Source: Psychrobacillus sp040274765 (GTDB taxonomy: Bacteria; Bacillota; Bacilli; Bacillales_A; Planococcaceae). Taken from it: a DNA stretch of 59,238 bases. The stretch lies in NCBI GenBank assembly GCA_040274765.1, contig JBEMAY010000014.1, positions 1 to 59,238 on the forward strand, written 5' to 3'. The notes beneath the pieces are model-generated. The model searched no databases and was not told where the DNA came from. It saw only the letters and a program-made list of their open reading frames with translations. This document shows, piece after piece, positions 7,941-15,413 of the stretch. The position numbers and the translations under genes were made by a program. Position 1 is the stretch's first letter, and each line of letters begins with the position of its first letter.

Positions 7941-8834
7941 TTGGATATTAAAAAGGTTCTGGTCGCTGGTAGTGGAGTGTTGGGAAGTCAAATAGCTTTT
8001 CAAACCGCTTTTTATGGATTTAGAGTATCCGTATATGATATTAATGAAGAGGCGTTAGAGAAAGCTAAGGAAAGACTTACTGGATTGAAAGCGAATTATC
8101 AAGAAGACTTAGGAGCAACTCAAGAAGCAGTAGATACCGCTTATGATCGTTTATCCTTATATACCGACTTAGCTGAGGCTGTTAAGAATGTGGATTTGGT
8201 AATTGAAGCAGTACCAGAAGTGCTGGATATCAAGAAAGTATTTTATGAAAATTTATCGAAGGTTGCTCCACAGAACACGATTTTTGCCTCTAACTCCTCC
8301 ACTATGATTCCTAGTCAGCTCGTTCAGTTTACGGGTCGTCCTGAGAAATTCTTACATTTGCACTTTGCAAATAGAATTTGGGTAAACAATACGGCGGAAA
8401 TTATGAAACATGAAGGAACAGATCCCGAGGTATTCGAAGATGTGATTGAATTTGCTAAAGCAATTAATATGATTGCTTTGCCTATCCATAAGGAGCAGCC
8501 TGGCTACATTTTAAATTCCTTATTAGTACCATTTTTAGATGCCGCTCAAAATTTAGTCGCAAATGGAATAGCTGATCCTGAGACAGTAGATAAAACATGG
8601 ATGGCTGGTATGGGCGTGAACAGAGGTCCCTTCGGAGTGCTAGACATTATAGGATTAAACACCCCTTATAACATTGCCCTTGAGAAAGCAAAATCAGGGA
8701 ATGAACAAAAAGCGAAAATAGCAGAATACTTTAAAACAGAGCTAATCGATAAAGGACGATTGGGAATTCAAAATGGAAAAGGATTTTATGATTATCCAAA
8801 TCCAAAATACGAGGATCCAAAATTCTTAAAATAA
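7941..8834 (+). CDS. 3-hydroxyacyl-CoA dehydrogenase family protein
   Basis: NAD-dependent oxidation of a 3-hydroxyacyl-CoA (for example 3-hydroxybutyryl-CoA), or the reverse reduction. The Rossmann motif GSGVLG is at residues 10-15. The segments SNSSTMIPS, LHLHFANR (catalytic His region, usually HFFNP) and the C-terminal domain with GVLDIIGL and NGKGFYDY are all conserved family marks. The length of 297 residues is standard. It starts at TTG, 9-10 bases after AAAGGAG. A single gene, closed by a terminator. Confidence 0.88.
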   Translation: MDIKKVLVAGSGVLGSQIAFQTAFYGFRVSVYDINEEALEKAKERLTGLKANYQEDLGATQEAVDTAYDRLSLYTDLAEAVKNVDLVIEAVPEVLDIKKVFYENLSKVAPQNTIFASNSSTMIPSQLVQFTGRPEKFLHLHFANRIWVNNTAEIMKHEGTDPEVFEDVIEFAKAINMIALPIHKEQPGYILNSLLVPFLDAAQNLVANGIADPETVDKTWMAGMGVNRGPFGVLDIIGLNTPYNIALEKAKSGNEQKAKIAEYFKTELIDKGRLGIQNGKGFYDYPNPKYEDPKFLK

Positions 8835-8841
8835 TTTTTTG

Positions 8842-8871
8842 AAGAAGGCTATTTATTAGTCTTCTTTTTTT
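8842..8871 (+). terminator. Terminator of the dehydrogenase gene
   Basis: AAGAAGGCT (8842-8850) pairs with AGTCTTCTT (8858-8866) across a 7-nt loop and runs into seven T residues. Confidence 0.75.
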
Positions 8872-9068
8872 ATGGTTCTATTGGGTATAGCGCTCATTTA
8901 CGATAATCACCCGATAAGTTACTACAATTCAAATGGAAATGTTAGTTCAGAAGGAGATTTGCCATAGTCTAGTGCACCTAACTACGTTATACCGCTCTTC
9001 ATTATTATTTATTCTATGTTTCTGGGTAAATTCTTTTAAAATTTCCTTATCAAATATTTTTAGAAAAA

Positions 9069-9098
9069 TCCAAACTTTAGTGACTTGGGAATCGTTTA
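9069..9098 (+). promoter_or_regulatory. Candidate autoregulated ECF-sigma promoter
   Basis: TCCAAAC (9069-9075), a 17-bp spacer and CGTTTA (9093-9098) lie 25 bp upstream of the sigma gene. This resembles the AAC ... CGT pattern of ECF promoters and would give positive autoregulation. Based on motif resemblance only. Confidence 0.4.
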
Positions 9099-9123
9099 AT
9101 ATATAACGAAAGGAGTTGTGGTT

Positions 9124-9642
9124 TTGTTAAATATTAACTTACTAAAAGAACTAATGTTTCATTATACAGAGCCTTTAATACGTTTGGCTTATTACTACGT
9201 GAAGGACCTTCAAGTGGCTGAGGACATTGTACAAGAGGTATTCATCAATTTTTATCATAATCGGAATCATTATGAAGAGCGTGGTGAGTTAAAGGTGTTT
9301 TTAACAAAAATGACTATTAATAAAAGCAAAGATTATTTAAAGAGCTGGGCCTATAGAAAGGTCCAATTACAAAACAAATTATTTTCGCGAGCTGTTAAAA
9401 GTAATTCAGATGAATTAGTTAGAAAAGACGAGCAAGAAATAATTGGAGACGCGATCCTTTCATTGCCCATAAAACAGCGAGAAGTTCTCATTTATTTTTA
9501 TTTTAATGAAATGACTATTACGGAAGTTGCACATATTTTATCTATTCCAGAAGGTACAGTAAAAACTCGATTAAGGCGAGGAAAAGAACTATTAAGAAGT
9601 CATCTGAAAGGAATAGAATGGGAGGTACTTTTAAATGAATAA
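9124..9642 (+). CDS. ECF RNA polymerase sigma factor
   Basis: A sigma-70 family extracytoplasmic-function factor of about 172 residues. The region 2 core is VAEDIVQEVFINFY. Region 4 carries LPIKQREVLIYFYFNEMT and an HTH ending in SIPEGTVKTRLRRGKELL. I start at TTG 9124, 8 bases after AAAGGAG; an in-frame GTG at 9118 lies only two bases from it. Its last codons overlap the next gene by 8 bp, so the pair is translationally coupled, as is usual for a sigma factor and its anti-sigma. Confidence 0.9.
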   Translation: MLNINLLKELMFHYTEPLIRLAYYYVKDLQVAEDIVQEVFINFYHNRNHYEERGELKVFLTKMTINKSKDYLKSWAYRKVQLQNKLFSRAVKSNSDELVRKDEQEIIGDAILSLPIKQREVLIYFYFNEMTITEVAHILSIPEGTVKTRLRRGKELLRSHLKGIEWEVLLNE

Positions 9643-10294
9643 CTATATTCCTAATGAAGTCAAAGATTTAACTGCAAATAAACAGCGTGTAATGCGAAAC
9701 GTAATCAATGAAATAGAAAATACTTCTAGAAGACCCAAATATAAGTGGCGATTTGTAGTAATCACTGCTGTTTTAACAATGAGTGCAATACTCTTTGTGT
9801 TTAACCAACTAATAATGGAAAACGAACAACAGTCTGCGACTGAAACACAACTGGATTTTACCAAACCTACATTCTCCGAAGATCAAGGTTTATTACATCT
9901 TTATGGTGTGACATTAGGTGACTCAGAGTCAAAAGTAATAGAAAGCTTAGGTGAAAATTATACAATAGATGATTACGAGGATGGCAGTGGGGCAGACTTC
10001 ATAATGGATTATGATGGTATCGCTAGATTCTATTTTTATCAAGACAAATTAGATTCCATAATATTCATGAAAGTAGATAAGATTTACTTTGACAAATTAT
10101 TTAATGATTACGATGGTTTTAAATTTCTTACTTCGACGACTGATAATGACCGTTATTTCTACTCGAAGGAGACTGGTCAGCTTTTAAAAGCAACGATCGT
10201 TCCTGATGGAAATCTTTACTTATATCTAATGGATGGTGGCAAGGGCCTCTTGGAAAATCCAGATTTTCCGAAGATAGAACAAATTTCAAATTAG
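9635..10294 (+). CDS. Putative membrane anti-sigma factor or sigma-linked protein
   Basis: A 219-residue protein with a ~40-residue cytoplasmic N-terminus (KQRVMRNVINEIEN), one transmembrane helix (about 41-60) and an external domain of ~155 residues containing LGDSESKVIESLGENY. That topology and the overlap with the sigma gene suggest it is the cognate anti-sigma. However, no zinc-binding HxxxCxxC of the ZAS type is present, and the outer domain resembles small DUF4309-like stress modules rather than a known anti-sigma. Role by context only. Confidence 0.6.
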   Translation: MNNYIPNEVKDLTANKQRVMRNVINEIENTSRRPKYKWRFVVITAVLTMSAILFVFNQLIMENEQQSATETQLDFTKPTFSEDQGLLHLYGVTLGDSESKVIESLGENYTIDDYEDGSGADFIMDYDGIARFYFYQDKLDSIIFMKVDKIYFDKLFNDYDGFKFLTSTTDNDRYFYSKETGQLLKATIVPDGNLYLYLMDGGKGLLENPDFPKIEQISN

Positions 10295-10464
10295 ATTTAA
10301 GAAATTAACCCCTGATAAAGAAAAGTCTATAAAATTATGGAGGTCCCCTAAATAATGGGTACTTCCCTATTTATTTAATTCTTCAAAAAACATCAGATAA
10401 CCTATAGATTTTAATTCATCTGGGGTTATCTTAGTTCTTCTAGGGAATTATGTTTAAGGCTATA

Positions 10465-10486
10465 AAGACCACCCAATGATGGCCTT
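10465..10486. repeat. Intergenic hairpin repeat, copy 1
   Basis: AAAGACCACC and ATGATGGCCTTTAT form an imperfect hairpin within the 253-bp gap after the anti-sigma-like gene. A close copy lies at 11318-11345. The same gap holds a second inverted repeat, AGATAACC (near 10395) with GGTTATCT (near 10425). Confidence 0.5.
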
Positions 10487-10547
10487 TATGAACAAAAGAT
10501 CCGTTATTACAACAACTTATTCGTTGTAAATTATATTTAAAAAGATA

Positions 10548-11165
10548 TTAAGTAAGTAGTGATTTTATATTTAATAAACTCATATCAACTGATGTCTCTA
10601 TATAACCAACTATCTGATTAAACGTAAATACATTAAGTTGTTCATTTAAAACTTCCTTATCGTACTCCATATCGCCTAATACATAAGGAACAAATTTTTC
10701 AACATCCTTGGACTTAACCTCTTCCAAATCTAAAATAGTAGGAAAATAACTAAACGTTTTTCTCAATTCATCTGTAAAACCATAGTGTTCTAACAACTTT
10801 CCATTTAGTATTCGGAAATCATTATGGTATAGCTTATGTAATCCTTCATCAGCATCCATTCTGTTCCTTAACCAAGAAAGATTAAAACCTCTTAACCATA
10901 TCTCATCAGCAATTAAATGTGCATAATACCCCAATATATAAGGATTTTCTACTTGCGAACCATATTTATCTATAAATCCTTTATAATCAATACTTCTTGA
11001 ATAATCTTGTACTTCACCTATAAAGAAATGTGATAAGTTTTTTTCTTCGTGTGAAAAAACAGCGTCTGGAGCAACACTTCCAAGCAAAAATGATGTTTTG
11101 TCTTCGATTGAAAAAGCTTCTGCAATTTTTTCACCAATAATCGAGTGCATTATTCTTGAACCCAA
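10548..11165 (-). CDS. Zinc-dependent phospholipase C-like protein
   Basis: Resembles the Zn_dep_PLPC family: GSRIMHSIIGEKIAEAF at the start, LGSVAPDAVFSHEEKNLSHFF, then YILGYYAHLIADEIW with the His/Asp pattern of the metal site. I start it at the TTG at 11165, giving 205 residues beginning MGSRIMH, with GGGGAT 7 bases upstream; an ORF extending 19 codons further lacks such a site. No signal peptide, so a cytoplasmic hydrolase; the substrate is not known. It stands alone between repeat-rich intergenic regions. Confidence 0.72.
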   Translation of the reverse strand: MGSRIMHSIIGEKIAEAFSIEDKTSFLLGSVAPDAVFSHEEKNLSHFFIGEVQDYSRSIDYKGFIDKYGSQVENPYILGYYAHLIADEIWLRGFNLSWLRNRMDADEGLHKLYHNDFRILNGKLLEHYGFTDELRKTFSYFPTILDLEEVKSKDVEKFVPYVLGDMEYDKEVLNEQLNVFTFNQIVGYIETSVDMSLLNIKSLLT

Positions 11166-11317
11166 AATACTATCCCCTTTTTTACTTATCAAATATATTA
11201 GTTTAAGTATTAAAAACCCCATTGTTTTCCTACTTCTTAAACTAAACCTGCTCCCTTAGTTTAAGGGTACATTTTACCCTGTATATCGGAGATCAACTTA
11301 ATGTAATGGACATAAAA

Positions 11318-11370
11318 AAAGACCATCACAATGATGGCCATATTTTGCTAAAGCTGCCCGTTAGCTTAAT
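11318..11370. repeat. Intergenic hairpin repeat copy 2 with CCGTTAG tail
   Basis: AAAGACCATC/GATGGCC repeats the hairpin at 10465-10486. It is followed directly by ATTTTGCTAAAGCTGCCCG and TTAGC, a member of the dispersed CCGTTAG element family seen through 11.2-13.9 kb. Confidence 0.55.
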
Positions 11371-11378
11371 ATCATTTC

Positions 11379-11792
11379 TCATGTCGCATTAATAAAAAAC
11401 CTTCCCTGTGCAGCTTTAATTTCAAAGAAATATTTTTCACCATTCTTTAGCCCATCCAATTTCGTACTTGTTCCAGGTGATATTTGAAACTCATCTACTA
11501 CTATAACCCCATTTATATCTTTTACCCTTAGTAGTACATTGCCTGCACTGTTTGCGTCATTAATTATTTCCTTATTCCAGAAAACGCTGTCGAATGTCAG
11601 GTCATTTTCATCGTTAAAACTTATTGTTTTCCACTCTTTCAGACTATCTGGTGAATCTACAATTGCTGTAAGCATTGGAAAAAATAACTGATTTACAGAA
11701 CCTACATTTTCAACAACTAAACTACAAGAAATTATTACTAATGCCATTGCAAGTGCAATTATAGAAGATAATATCGTTTTTCTCGATTTCAT
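11379..11792 (-). CDS. Putative exported lipoprotein
   Basis: A 137-residue protein with a hydrophobic N-terminus ending in IISC, a plausible lipobox after the basic MKSRK. The rest is a small beta-rich domain (NVLLRVKDINGVIVVDEFQISPGTSTKLDG) reminiscent of extracellular sandwich domains. No family recognised. Probably on the outer face of the membrane. Single-gene unit. Confidence 0.6.
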   Translation of the reverse strand: MKSRKTILSSIIALAMALVIISCSLVVENVGSVNQLFFPMLTAIVDSPDSLKEWKTISFNDENDLTFDSVFWNKEIINDANSAGNVLLRVKDINGVIVVDEFQISPGTSTKLDGLKNGEKYFFEIKAAQGRFFINAT

Positions 11793-11915
11793 AAAATGAA
11801 CACCCCCTATCCATAGTAATCCTCTTCTTTATTCCAAGAGGGAAGGTTATAACCCCTTCTCGTTCTAAACTGTCGCGTTAGTCATAATACGCCATATGTC
11901 TATAATTCTATTAAG

Positions 11916-12399
11916 TTGGCAATAATCCTTTTAATATTACTAACTTTAGGGGGAATAAAATTGTTACTAGAGGAATTTTCGCCACACACATTAAAGGCCT
12001 ACCAGTTACAGTCTTTGCTACTAATTGGTTATTTTAAAGATGTAGAGATGGCATTATTGGATACAAATAAACTAAAGGAATATCTGGCTGTATCCGGTAA
12101 GCATTTAAAACCAGCTAGTCTTGCACATCATATTCGCTTTATGAAATCCTTGTTTCGTTGGTCTCATGAAGAGGGATACCTTAGTAAGAATCCAACTTCC
12201 AAAATTAAAGAGCCCCTCGCCCAAACTCGATACATCATCAAGCGGATCTTCAATCTTGCGGAAATTAATAAAGAAATTCATCCACACCAACTTAGGCACA
12301 GCTACGCAACTCATTCGATGATTAATGGAGCTTCTATATGAAGTCATACAAAGTCTTATGGGGTATGAGAAGAGTGAGACCACCAAGATTTATACTTAG
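11916..12399 (+). pseudogene. Broken tyrosine recombinase (phage/XerC-type integrase)
   Basis: A remnant of a tyrosine recombinase. The N-terminal core-binding domain is readable from about 11961 (EEFSPHTLKAYQ ... HHIRFMKSLFRWSHEEGYL SKNP), after a TTG with GGGGGA upstream. It then jumps to the C-terminal catalytic box HPHQLRHSYATH. The roughly 100 residues in between, with the first catalytic Arg and the Lys, are missing. A frameshift ends the frame at 12341. The continuation EVIQSLMGYEKSETTKIYT is legible in another frame from 12340 and meets a TAG at 12397. No catalytic tyrosine can be reached. Not functional. Confidence 0.82.
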
Positions 12400-12460
12400 C
12401 TAAGCGGAAGGTCATTCTTAAATAAGGAACCACGAAGTATCTAACAAATTCGCTTTAAGC

Positions 12461-12877
12461 CTAATTTCTATTATCGAGAGAATTAACACATTTTTTCTCA
12501 CTATATTTTGTTTCAGTTTCAACTATGTCTGTAACACCATCAGATGATAATTTGTCTTTTCCACAAAATTGCTTAACCAATTTCCCCTTTTTGGTTATAC
12601 CATAATAATACGTCACATCTGGTTCGTCTTGAAAGATAACCATATAATGACCATGATAAAAATCATTGTTTATGATGTGTTTCGGTTCTACATAATGCGA
12701 TTCTTCTATATCGTTTTCCGTGTATCCCTTTTCCTATAAATACACTGGAACATTTTTATCCACTATATATTTTGTATAGGGGTTTCCGTTGTTTAGCACA
12801 TAAAAGAAAACAAAAGGAATCGCCACGATAATGAGTGTGATTAAACCCATAGCAAACCATATAATTCTTTTCTTCAT
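12461..12877 (-). pseudogene. DUF3139-like membrane protein with one nonsense codon
   Basis: From the ATG at 12877 (GGGGG 7 bases upstream) the frame reads MKKRIIWFAMGLITLI with one membrane helix and NNGNPYTKYIVDKNVPVYL. A TAG follows at 12736-12734, after which the same frame runs on as EKGYTENDIEESHYVEP to the stop at 12461. The whole resembles the DUF3139 family (short secreted or anchored Bacillus proteins). Only the one codon, probably CAG or CAA originally, breaks a 138-residue gene. It could be a recent pseudogene or a sequencing error. Confidence 0.7.
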
Positions 12878-13034
12878 AACTTTTCCCCCTGAGTGGCAAA
12901 ACTATAAAACCATGATTCAATGGAGTTTTTTGTACAACACTCTTCAACCAACCTGTTTCTTAGTTTAAGTACAATGCTTCACAAAGTACTGAATTATTGG
13001 TATGGACTTTCACCAGTTAAGCATATTCAGTGAC

Positions 13035-13421
13035 TTAAAGCCTCTTTTCTACATGAAAAAAGGACTTTCTAACATAAAGTGTATAAATTAAGACGATTAC
13101 TGACCAAATAAAATTCCCGGTAAACGGTTGTTGATTATTTGAGAATAATAGAATATAGCTTATTAGACCAAATCCAAATGAATGTAAAATCATTAACCAA
13201 AATCCCCATCTTTTTAAACGCATAAAACCATTTATCATGATAAGGGAAACAACTGCCAATATAATCCTAAATGGCTGTTCTGGAAAGTTTGGTAAACCAA
13301 ACCTATCTGCTATGCCAAATTCCTCTGCATCTGGATTAATAAATACGGCTGTGAAAATTAATACAACTGCACCGAAAATGTAAAAATAACTAATAAAAGA
13401 TACTCCTAAAGGTCTTTTCAT
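13035..13421 (-). CDS. Integral membrane protein, unknown
   Basis: 128 residues with four predicted membrane helices (about 8-26, 50-67, 70-90, 100-118) and a basic C-terminus. A KRWGFW sequence after helix 2 recalls small uncharacterised Bacillus membrane proteins. Single-gene unit between copies of the CCGTTAG repeat. Function unknown. Confidence 0.65.
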   Translation of the reverse strand: MKRPLGVSFISYFYIFGAVVLIFTAVFINPDAEEFGIADRFGLPNFPEQPFRIILAVVSLIMINGFMRLKRWGFWLMILHSFGFGLISYILLFSNNQQPFTGNFIWSVIVLIYTLYVRKSFFHVEKRL

Positions 13422-13477
13422 TTTTCACCCTCTTTACACTGTTTAAATTTGACCCTTATCCCTTATCTTATTCACCC

Positions 13478-13542
13478 GACCTGCCCGTTAGTAAAAAGGC
13501 GCTACTCCTAATTGAAGTAAAGCTACCCGTTAGTAAAATGAT
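13478..13542. repeat. Two adjacent copies of the CCGTTAG intergenic element
   Basis: ACCTGCCCGTTAGTAAAA (about 13480-13497) and AGCTACCCGTTAGTAAAA (about 13521-13538) lie ~41 bp apart in the 123-bp gap between two small membrane-protein genes. Related copies: 11247-11265, 11351-11370, about 12950-12970 and about 13848-13870. Confidence 0.6.
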
Positions 13543-13544
13543 CA

Positions 13545-13790
13545 CTATAAAAAGGACTTGTCAAAATACTCCATAACTAGTATTGCTAGCCCCAAAATTG
13601 TAAACAACAATCCTACAAGAAATGGGAAACCTAGGGATAAACCAGCATCATTCCCAAAAATCACAAACCACAACTTTGAACCAGTCCAACTATTAATGCT
13701 GGGGAAATGCATCATTGCCACCAAAATTATAGTCAGTGTGGTAAATAATCCCCCCATCATGATAAAACCACCAATAACTGTCCTCTTCAT
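13545..13790 (-). CDS. Small two-helix membrane protein
   Basis: 81 residues, with hydrophobic segments at about 5-27 and 50-72 and a short loop (HFPSINSWTGSKLW) between. No family recognised. Flanked on both sides by the CCGTTAG repeat. It may belong with the other small membrane proteins of this stretch, but each has its own intergenic region. Confidence 0.55.
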   Translation of the reverse strand: MKRTVIGGFIMMGGLFTTLTIILVAMMHFPSINSWTGSKLWFVIFGNDAGLSLGFPFLVGLLFTILGLAILVMEYFDKSFL

Positions 13791-13941
13791 TCTTTCGCCC
13801 CCCTCTCTCTAATTCCAAGCGTTTAAGTTTTCCCTTGTTAAACCAAACTGTATTGTTAGTTTAAGTGTAACATTTCAAATACAGAACCAACATCACGAAA
13901 AACCAACCCTAGCCTTTAACATAGCCTAAAAATAAGCAATT

Positions 13942-13979
13942 AAAAAGTCAGAATGAGAAATAACTCACCCTGACTTTTT
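13942..13979 (-). terminator. Terminator of the SDR gene
   Basis: AAAAAGTCAG (13942-13951) pairs with CTGACTTTTT (13970-13979), with an inner TGAG/CTCA extension. The U-run signal is good on either strand; it lies 7 bp beyond the SDR stop. Confidence 0.8.
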
Positions 13980-13986
13980 CATATAT

Positions 13987-14742
13987 TTAGCGAAGCATTA
14001 TTGATCCGCCGTCTGCCATGATTGTTTGACCAGTTATATACTTAGAATCCTCGCTTGCTAAGAAAACTGCTACACGACCGATATCTTCCTCCACATCACC
14101 GAAGCGTCCCAGTGGGATTTTGCTGCGAACATTTTCGTAATATTCAGGCTGGGCTTTTGCCCATGCTTGTACACCTTCTGAGTTAGCAATAGGAGAAATA
14201 ATGTTTACGTTAATACCGAAGCGACCCCATTCATTGGCTGCCACTCGGGAAATTCCTCGAATTGCTTCTTTTGCTGCAGCGTACGCCCCTTGTGTTTCGT
14301 GTCCAGCTAATCCAGCGCCTGATGCAAAGTTAATCACATTCCCTTTTGTTTCTTTTAAATATGGAAGTGCTGCCTGCATCAAATAGAAGGTTGGGTAAAA
14401 TCCTGTGCCGAATGACAAATCTAAATCTGCTTGTGTTGTTTCTTCAATCGTCACCTGTTTAGATGCATGTGCATTATTGACTAAAACATCAATTTTTCCA
14501 TACGCTTCTGCTACTGTAGTGATAATTGTAGGAAGCTTGTCTTTATCCATTAAGTCAGCCTTTAAAAACATTGATTTAGGTGATATTTCCTGAAGTACTT
14601 TTAGACTTGCTTGACCAGCTTCTTCGTTCACATCAACAATCGCTATTATTGCTCCTTCTTTAGCCATCGCCTTGGACATACCTAGCCCAATGCCTCCTGC
14701 TCCTCCTGTAACAATAACAACCTTATCCTTAAGCCTGTCCAT
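13987..14742 (-). CDS. Short-chain dehydrogenase/reductase
   Basis: A classical 251-residue SDR using NAD(P). It has the cofactor motif TGGAGGIG (12-19), VDV after beta-2, NNAH (the NNAG equivalent, with H for G), and the catalytic triad S141-Y154-K158 in YAAAK. The C-terminal GQTIMADGGS is also typical. The aspartate in IVDVNEE after beta-2 favours NAD over NADP. Substrate unknown; related to the 3-oxoacyl-ACP reductase/glucose dehydrogenase-like group. Transcribed alone. Confidence 0.88.
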   Translation of the reverse strand: MDRLKDKVVIVTGGAGGIGLGMSKAMAKEGAIIAIVDVNEEAGQASLKVLQEISPKSMFLKADLMDKDKLPTIITTVAEAYGKIDVLVNNAHASKQVTIEETTQADLDLSFGTGFYPTFYLMQAALPYLKETKGNVINFASGAGLAGHETQGAYAAAKEAIRGISRVAANEWGRFGINVNIISPIANSEGVQAWAKAQPEYYENVRSKIPLGRFGDVEEDIGRVAVFLASEDSKYITGQTIMADGGSIMLR

Positions 14743-14825
14743 AATATTACCTCCTTAACTCTTTTCTATATCATCCTACCCCTTAATCCTTTATATCTCA
14801 ATTTAAATGCTGTTATATATTTATA

Positions 14826-15290
14826 CTATTTGATTCTAGCCCCATCATGCCCAGTATCCTCTGTACTTTTTGCAATTATTGCAGAAGCATTTTTATAGTT
14901 TTCATTTATAGATTCGCTAGAAGAATCCACTGGGTTTCCGTATGCAGTGAAACTAGTGGGGTCTTCCTTCTCTTTCGCTTTTTTTGTACTAGTCCTCTCC
15001 GTACTCTCTGCAATATTAGAGTTTGCTGCTTTGTTTGCATAATCCATAGGTGGTGCATCTGATCTTAAAGGGTCTCCGTATGACCGATCCGTTGTATATT
15101 CCTTGGAAGTATTCTGTTTTCCATAGTCATTCATCATTGGCTTTTGTGTACTATCTGCTATATGAGAGGATGCTTGCTTAAATTCTTGATTTATTGAGGG
15201 TTTGGTAGATTTAATGGGATCTCCATAAGCTGTATTCGTGGCAAAATCTTTTTTTCCTAATTTAGCACTTTCATTATTTTCTTGCTTCAA
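14826..15290 (-). CDS. Hydrophilic protein with three internal repeats
   Basis: 154 residues, strongly polar, with no signal peptide or membrane helix. Three copies of a ~29-residue motif occur at 21-49, 70-98 and 116-144. Each begins with A/S-YG(D/N)P followed by (I/L/V)(K/R/D)S, and ends N-x-A ... IA(D/E/K)ST. Repeat spacing is 49 and 46 residues, with lysine-rich linkers. It looks disordered, in the manner of spore or desiccation-type hydrophilic proteins, but I do not recognise the family. The start is the ATG at 15290, preceded by AGGAGGCC. Confidence 0.65.
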   Translation of the reverse strand: MKQENNESAKLGKKDFATNTAYGDPIKSTKPSINQEFKQASSHIADSTQKPMMNDYGKQNTSKEYTTDRSYGDPLRSDAPPMDYANKAANSNIAESTERTSTKKAKEKEDPTSFTAYGNPVDSSSESINENYKNASAIIAKSTEDTGHDGARIK

Positions 15291-15372
15291 AGTATGTATG
15301 GCCTCCTTTAATCGAATACTATTATCCTTTCCACCCTTGTAATAAATATGCAGTCTAGAAGAGGTGAAAAAA

Positions 15373-15400
15373 AGTGTATACCCATTAATGGATATACACT
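15373..15400 (-). terminator. Terminator of the oppA-like gene
   Basis: AGTGTATA (15373-15380) pairs with TATACACT (15393-15400) around an inner CCAT/ATGG. On the minus strand it is followed by seven T residues. Confidence 0.75.
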
Positions 15401-15413
15401 CATCATTTACGGA

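Noticed and set aside
12105..12386. A 93-residue minus-strand frame opposite the recombinase remnant
   Set aside because: It is the antisense of the remnant, with no ribosome site and no plausible protein pattern.
11916..12399. Functional site-specific recombinase or a prophage edge
   Set aside because: The catalytic Arg, Lys and Tyr are lost and the frame is broken. No phage structural genes are near.
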